Origin: Thermoplasmata archaeon
GTDB lineage: Archaea; Thermoplasmatota; B47-G6; B47-G6B; 47-G6
Reading direction: 5' to 3'
Assembly (NCBI GenBank): GCA_003663565.1
Contig: QMTT01000025.1
Coordinates: 1 to 7,904, forward strand
Length of the DNA stretch: 7,904 bases
In this document: positions 6,102 through 7,904 of the stretch, piece by piece
Layout: every line of letters begins with the position of its first letter
How positions within the stretch are numbered: position 1 is the stretch's first letter
Program-made: the position numbers and the translations under genes
The notes under the pieces: model-generated
Database searches by the model: none
Told to the model about the DNA's origin: nothing
The model's input: the letters and a program-made list of their open reading frames with translations, nothing else

Positions 6102-7266
6102 CACAACTCACCAAGAGTTCATCTGTCCTCCTTAAAATGACGCATTGTTTACAAAAACTAGGCAAGTATCTTGAAGCCTTTCCAGAGTTTGTAGCTGTAA
6201 TATGAAATGCATTTTCTATAGGAGACACGATAAAACAAGTCCCTTTAGCTACAATATATCCGATTTTCTCTAAGGTTCTCACAAGATCTCTATTTTTTTC
6301 ATACATGTCTAGACCAATAGATATCCATGTAGGCTTTTTAGGTTTATAATTGAGGAGTGCCTTCAGCTCTTCCTTAGAGAGGTGAGGACATCCTAATGCT
6401 ACAAGCTCCTCTTCAGCATCACAACTCTTTTCTTCGTAGATTTCTTTAAGATCCTTTTTGTCAATAACAATCTTATCTAAAAATTCATGTTCATATTTGT
6501 CCCATTCTGGTGTAAACTCTTCTATATGCATCATGGCAATGGAGCCCTCTGCTGCAAGTGCTGCACCTAGATATTTAGCATATATTCTCAGGTTTACCGC
6601 CTTTCCTTTAAGAATAAAATAAGGAACTTTTACCCCTAACCTCGCTACATATATGCCTAAGGCTCCGAAGTCTGCAGGGTCTTCGAGGTCTGCGTTCACA
6701 ATTATTTTCTCGGTTGCTTTACGATTTTCTTCTAGATGATACCCATATCGTGGAGTCTTTCCAACGATAGCTGCTGCAAGAGCTGAAGGAGCTCCTTCCC
6801 TGTTTGTCCTAGCACCGATGACAGAGTTCGCATATACCACCGCAGAGGACTCAGCCCATGCAATATGATCACCAAAGTCTGGCTTATTAGAGAGGTAATA
6901 TGGAGTACATGTCAGCGTTGTTTCTACACCCATTTGTTTGTAACTCTCTATTATTGCTTTTTGATTCCTTGCAAACTCTTCATCTACAATCCCAAGGGAT
7001 CTCCAATCAACGGCATCCATACCGCATGGATTTAAAGTAGTCTTAACGCAAACCCTCGCTCCTAACCTTGCCATGTCCCTAAGAAATTGTAACCCAGCAT
7101 CTCCAATTGTCTTATATGAAACCCCTGATATGTGCGCTGATGTAATCTTTATGAGCCTATCAGCACCGTACACCTCTCCAAGAGCAACTAATATTTGCAT
7201 AGCTTTCTCAATGGCCTCTCCAAATTCTCCATCTAATGCTTTCTCTTCTTCCTTAGTGAGGTACAT
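6073..7266 (-). CDS. Phosphomevalonate dehydratase large subunit (AcnX catalytic)
   Basis: The 397-residue protein is an AcnX-type catalytic subunit of the aconitase superfamily and binds a [4Fe-4S] cluster. With the small subunit encoded just downstream it should remove water from 5-phosphomevalonate. Signs are KITSAHISGVSYKTIGDAGL (40-59), TLTCTPYYL (117-125), WAESSAVVYANSVIGARTNR (137-156), GCPHLS (292-297) and KGTCFIVSPI (341-350). Cys120, Cys293 and Cys344 stand where AcnX proteins carry their three cluster ligands. The length is normal. The ATG at 7264-7266 is preceded by a GGGGGT site 46 bp after the UbiD-family stop. Other AcnX enzymes act on hydroxyproline-derived substrates, but the split subunits and the adjacent decarboxylase favour the mevalonate role. 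Confidence 0.93.
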   Translation of the reverse strand: MYLTKEEEKALDGEFGEAIEKAMQILVALGEVYGADRLIKITSAHISGVSYKTIGDAGLQFLRDMARLGARVCVKTTLNPCGMDAVDWRSLGIVDEEFARNQKAIIESYKQMGVETTLTCTPYYLSNKPDFGDHIAWAESSAVVYANSVIGARTNREGAPSALAAAIVGKTPRYGYHLEENRKATEKIIVNADLEDPADFGALGIYVARLGVKVPYFILKGKAVNLRIYAKYLGAALAAEGSIAMMHIEEFTPEWDKYEHEFLDKIVIDKKDLKEIYEEKSCDAEEELVALGCPHLSKEELKALLNYKPKKPTWISIGLDMYEKNRDLVRTLEKIGYIVAKGTCFIVSPIENAFHITATNSGKASRYLPSFCKQCVILRRTDELLVSCDENTSKSNL

Positions 7267-7289
7267 CTCTTTGACCCCCTACTAAAGAG
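7267..7289 (-). promoter_or_regulatory. Ribosome-binding site in the loop of a short hairpin before the dehydratase large subunit
   Basis: On the minus strand CTCTTT (from 7272-7267 read on the plus copy) and AAAGAG form a 6-bp inverted repeat (plus-strand arms 7267-7272 and 7284-7289) around the 11-nt loop AGTAGGGGGTC, which holds the ribosome-binding site. The 3' arm touches the ATG directly. If it forms, the site would be displayed in a loop while the start codon sits at the stem base. The stem is A/U-rich and weak at high temperature, so a regulatory role is only a possibility. Confidence 0.25.
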
Positions 7290-7312
7290 AGTCTAAACTT
7301 GTTTTGTCATTT

Positions 7313-7904
7313 TTACGATAAAAGGTCCTTGTAAACGTTCCTAAAGTCCTTGTCCTTACCTAAAGGCTTTGTGGCATCTATTCCCATCTTCGTCATAAGG
7401 CCGTTATCACTACTAGGATCCAATGTGGAGCCTCTAGCATTTCTTATTATCACAAGGCCTCTATCAGCTTGGAATCTCGTAGCAATTGCCCACTCAACAT
7501 CCTCTGGGTTTTCTACGTCTATATCATCATCAACTACTACCACATGCTTAAGGGAGGGATGACCAGCAAATGCCGCCATTATTGCATTTTTGCCATCCCC
7601 CTCATGCTGTTTTCTTATAGACACCACTGCATGAAGCCAAGAGCAACCTCCCTGCGTGAGGACCACGTTCTTTACTTCTGGAACGACGCGTGATACAGCT
7701 TCGTATATTGACGCTTCTCTAGGAAGGCCCATAAGGATTCTATGTTCATGACCACCAGGTAATATCGCATGATAAATTGGTTCTTCCGACGCATAAGCTT
7801 CATCAATAACAAGTTCTGGCTGTTTCCTTACGATATCAGGAGTTCTAGTTATGTCCACAAATGGTCCCTCATCTACTAAATTTTCGGTGAGTCTTCCTAT
7901 TAAT
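7313..7904 (-). CDS. UbiD-family decarboxylase, probable anhydromevalonate phosphate decarboxylase, 5' end cut
   Basis: UbiD-family enzymes use prenylated FMN to decarboxylate unsaturated acids. In archaea one member converts anhydromevalonate phosphate to isopentenyl phosphate. The C-terminal 196 codons are visible. The frame is open to the right edge, so the GTG at 7856-7858 is internal: VDEGPF immediately before it is the family's EGPF element with the catalytic-region glutamate. Further signs are [60 protein letters not shown], and the end block [10 protein letters not shown] with [10 protein letters not shown]. About 200-250 N-terminal residues lie beyond the window. It sits 46 bp upstream of both dehydratase subunits, which act one step earlier. 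That context makes the mevalonate role more likely than ubiquinone or aromatic-acid metabolism. A prenyltransferase (UbiX type) must be encoded elsewhere. Confidence 0.92.
   Translation of the reverse strand, partial: LIGRLTENLVDEGPFVDITRTPDIVRKQPELVIDEAYASEEPIYHAILPGGHEHRILMGLPREASIYEAVSRVVPEVKNVVLTQGGCSWLHAVVSIRKQHEGDGKNAIMAAFAGHPSLKHVVVVDDDIDVENPEDVEWAIATRFQADRGLVIIRNARGSTLDPSSDNGLMTKMGIDATKPLGKDKDFRNVYKDLLS

Noticed and set aside
7856..7858. GTG as the start of a short UbiD-family protein.
   Set aside because: The frame remains open to the window edge and the residues before it include the conserved EGPF element, so the true start is outside the window.

Overview
The window reads as chromosomal DNA of an archaeon, most likely a thermophilic member of the Thermoproteota/TACK group. 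The evidence is deoxyhypusine synthase, a NucS endonuclease with a PCNA-binding tail, the phosphomevalonate dehydratase route of isoprenoid synthesis, TATA-like promoters, strong Shine-Dalgarno sites, and a preference for AGA/AGG and ATA codons in AT-rich DNA. The mevalonate genes argue against Sulfolobales and haloarchaea, which use other branches of that pathway. A genus cannot be named from the window.

Left block (1-4310, minus strand): a tightly packed operon read right to left, cysS (cysteinyl-tRNA synthetase), then deoxyhypusine synthase, then a ComB-like phosphatase, then serS (seryl-tRNA synthetase, 3' end cut by the window edge). Joints are a 19-bp overlap, a 4-bp ATGA overlap and a 13-bp gap, so translation is probably coupled. 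Three of the four genes serve translation (two tRNA chargings and hypusination of aIF5A). The ComB-like gene is the odd member.

Middle (4311-5711): a divergent promoter region, then nucS on the plus strand (mismatch/branched-DNA endonuclease), then a 362-bp stretch without a confident gene. Both flanks of nucS carry GC-rich hairpin sequences that share a motif. The upstream one looks like the terminal hairpin of an IS200/IS605-type (TnpB) element and sits in the nucS leader. The downstream one is a larger hairpin-rich island that begins with a perfect 13-bp inverted repeat inside a 29-codon reading frame which has a good ribosome-binding site. I see no transposase or TnpB gene, so these are best read as scars or as a structured RNA.

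Right block (5712-7904, minus strand): three genes of the archaeal mevalonate pathway in reaction-related order. They are a UbiD-family decarboxylase (5' end cut; probable anhydromevalonate phosphate decarboxylase), then the large and small subunits of an AcnX-type phosphomevalonate dehydratase, overlapping by 29 bp. Together they would convert 5-phosphomevalonate to isopentenyl phosphate for membrane lipid synthesis.

Most of the window is ordinary housekeeping archaeal DNA. The unexplained structure is concentrated in the two nucS flanks.
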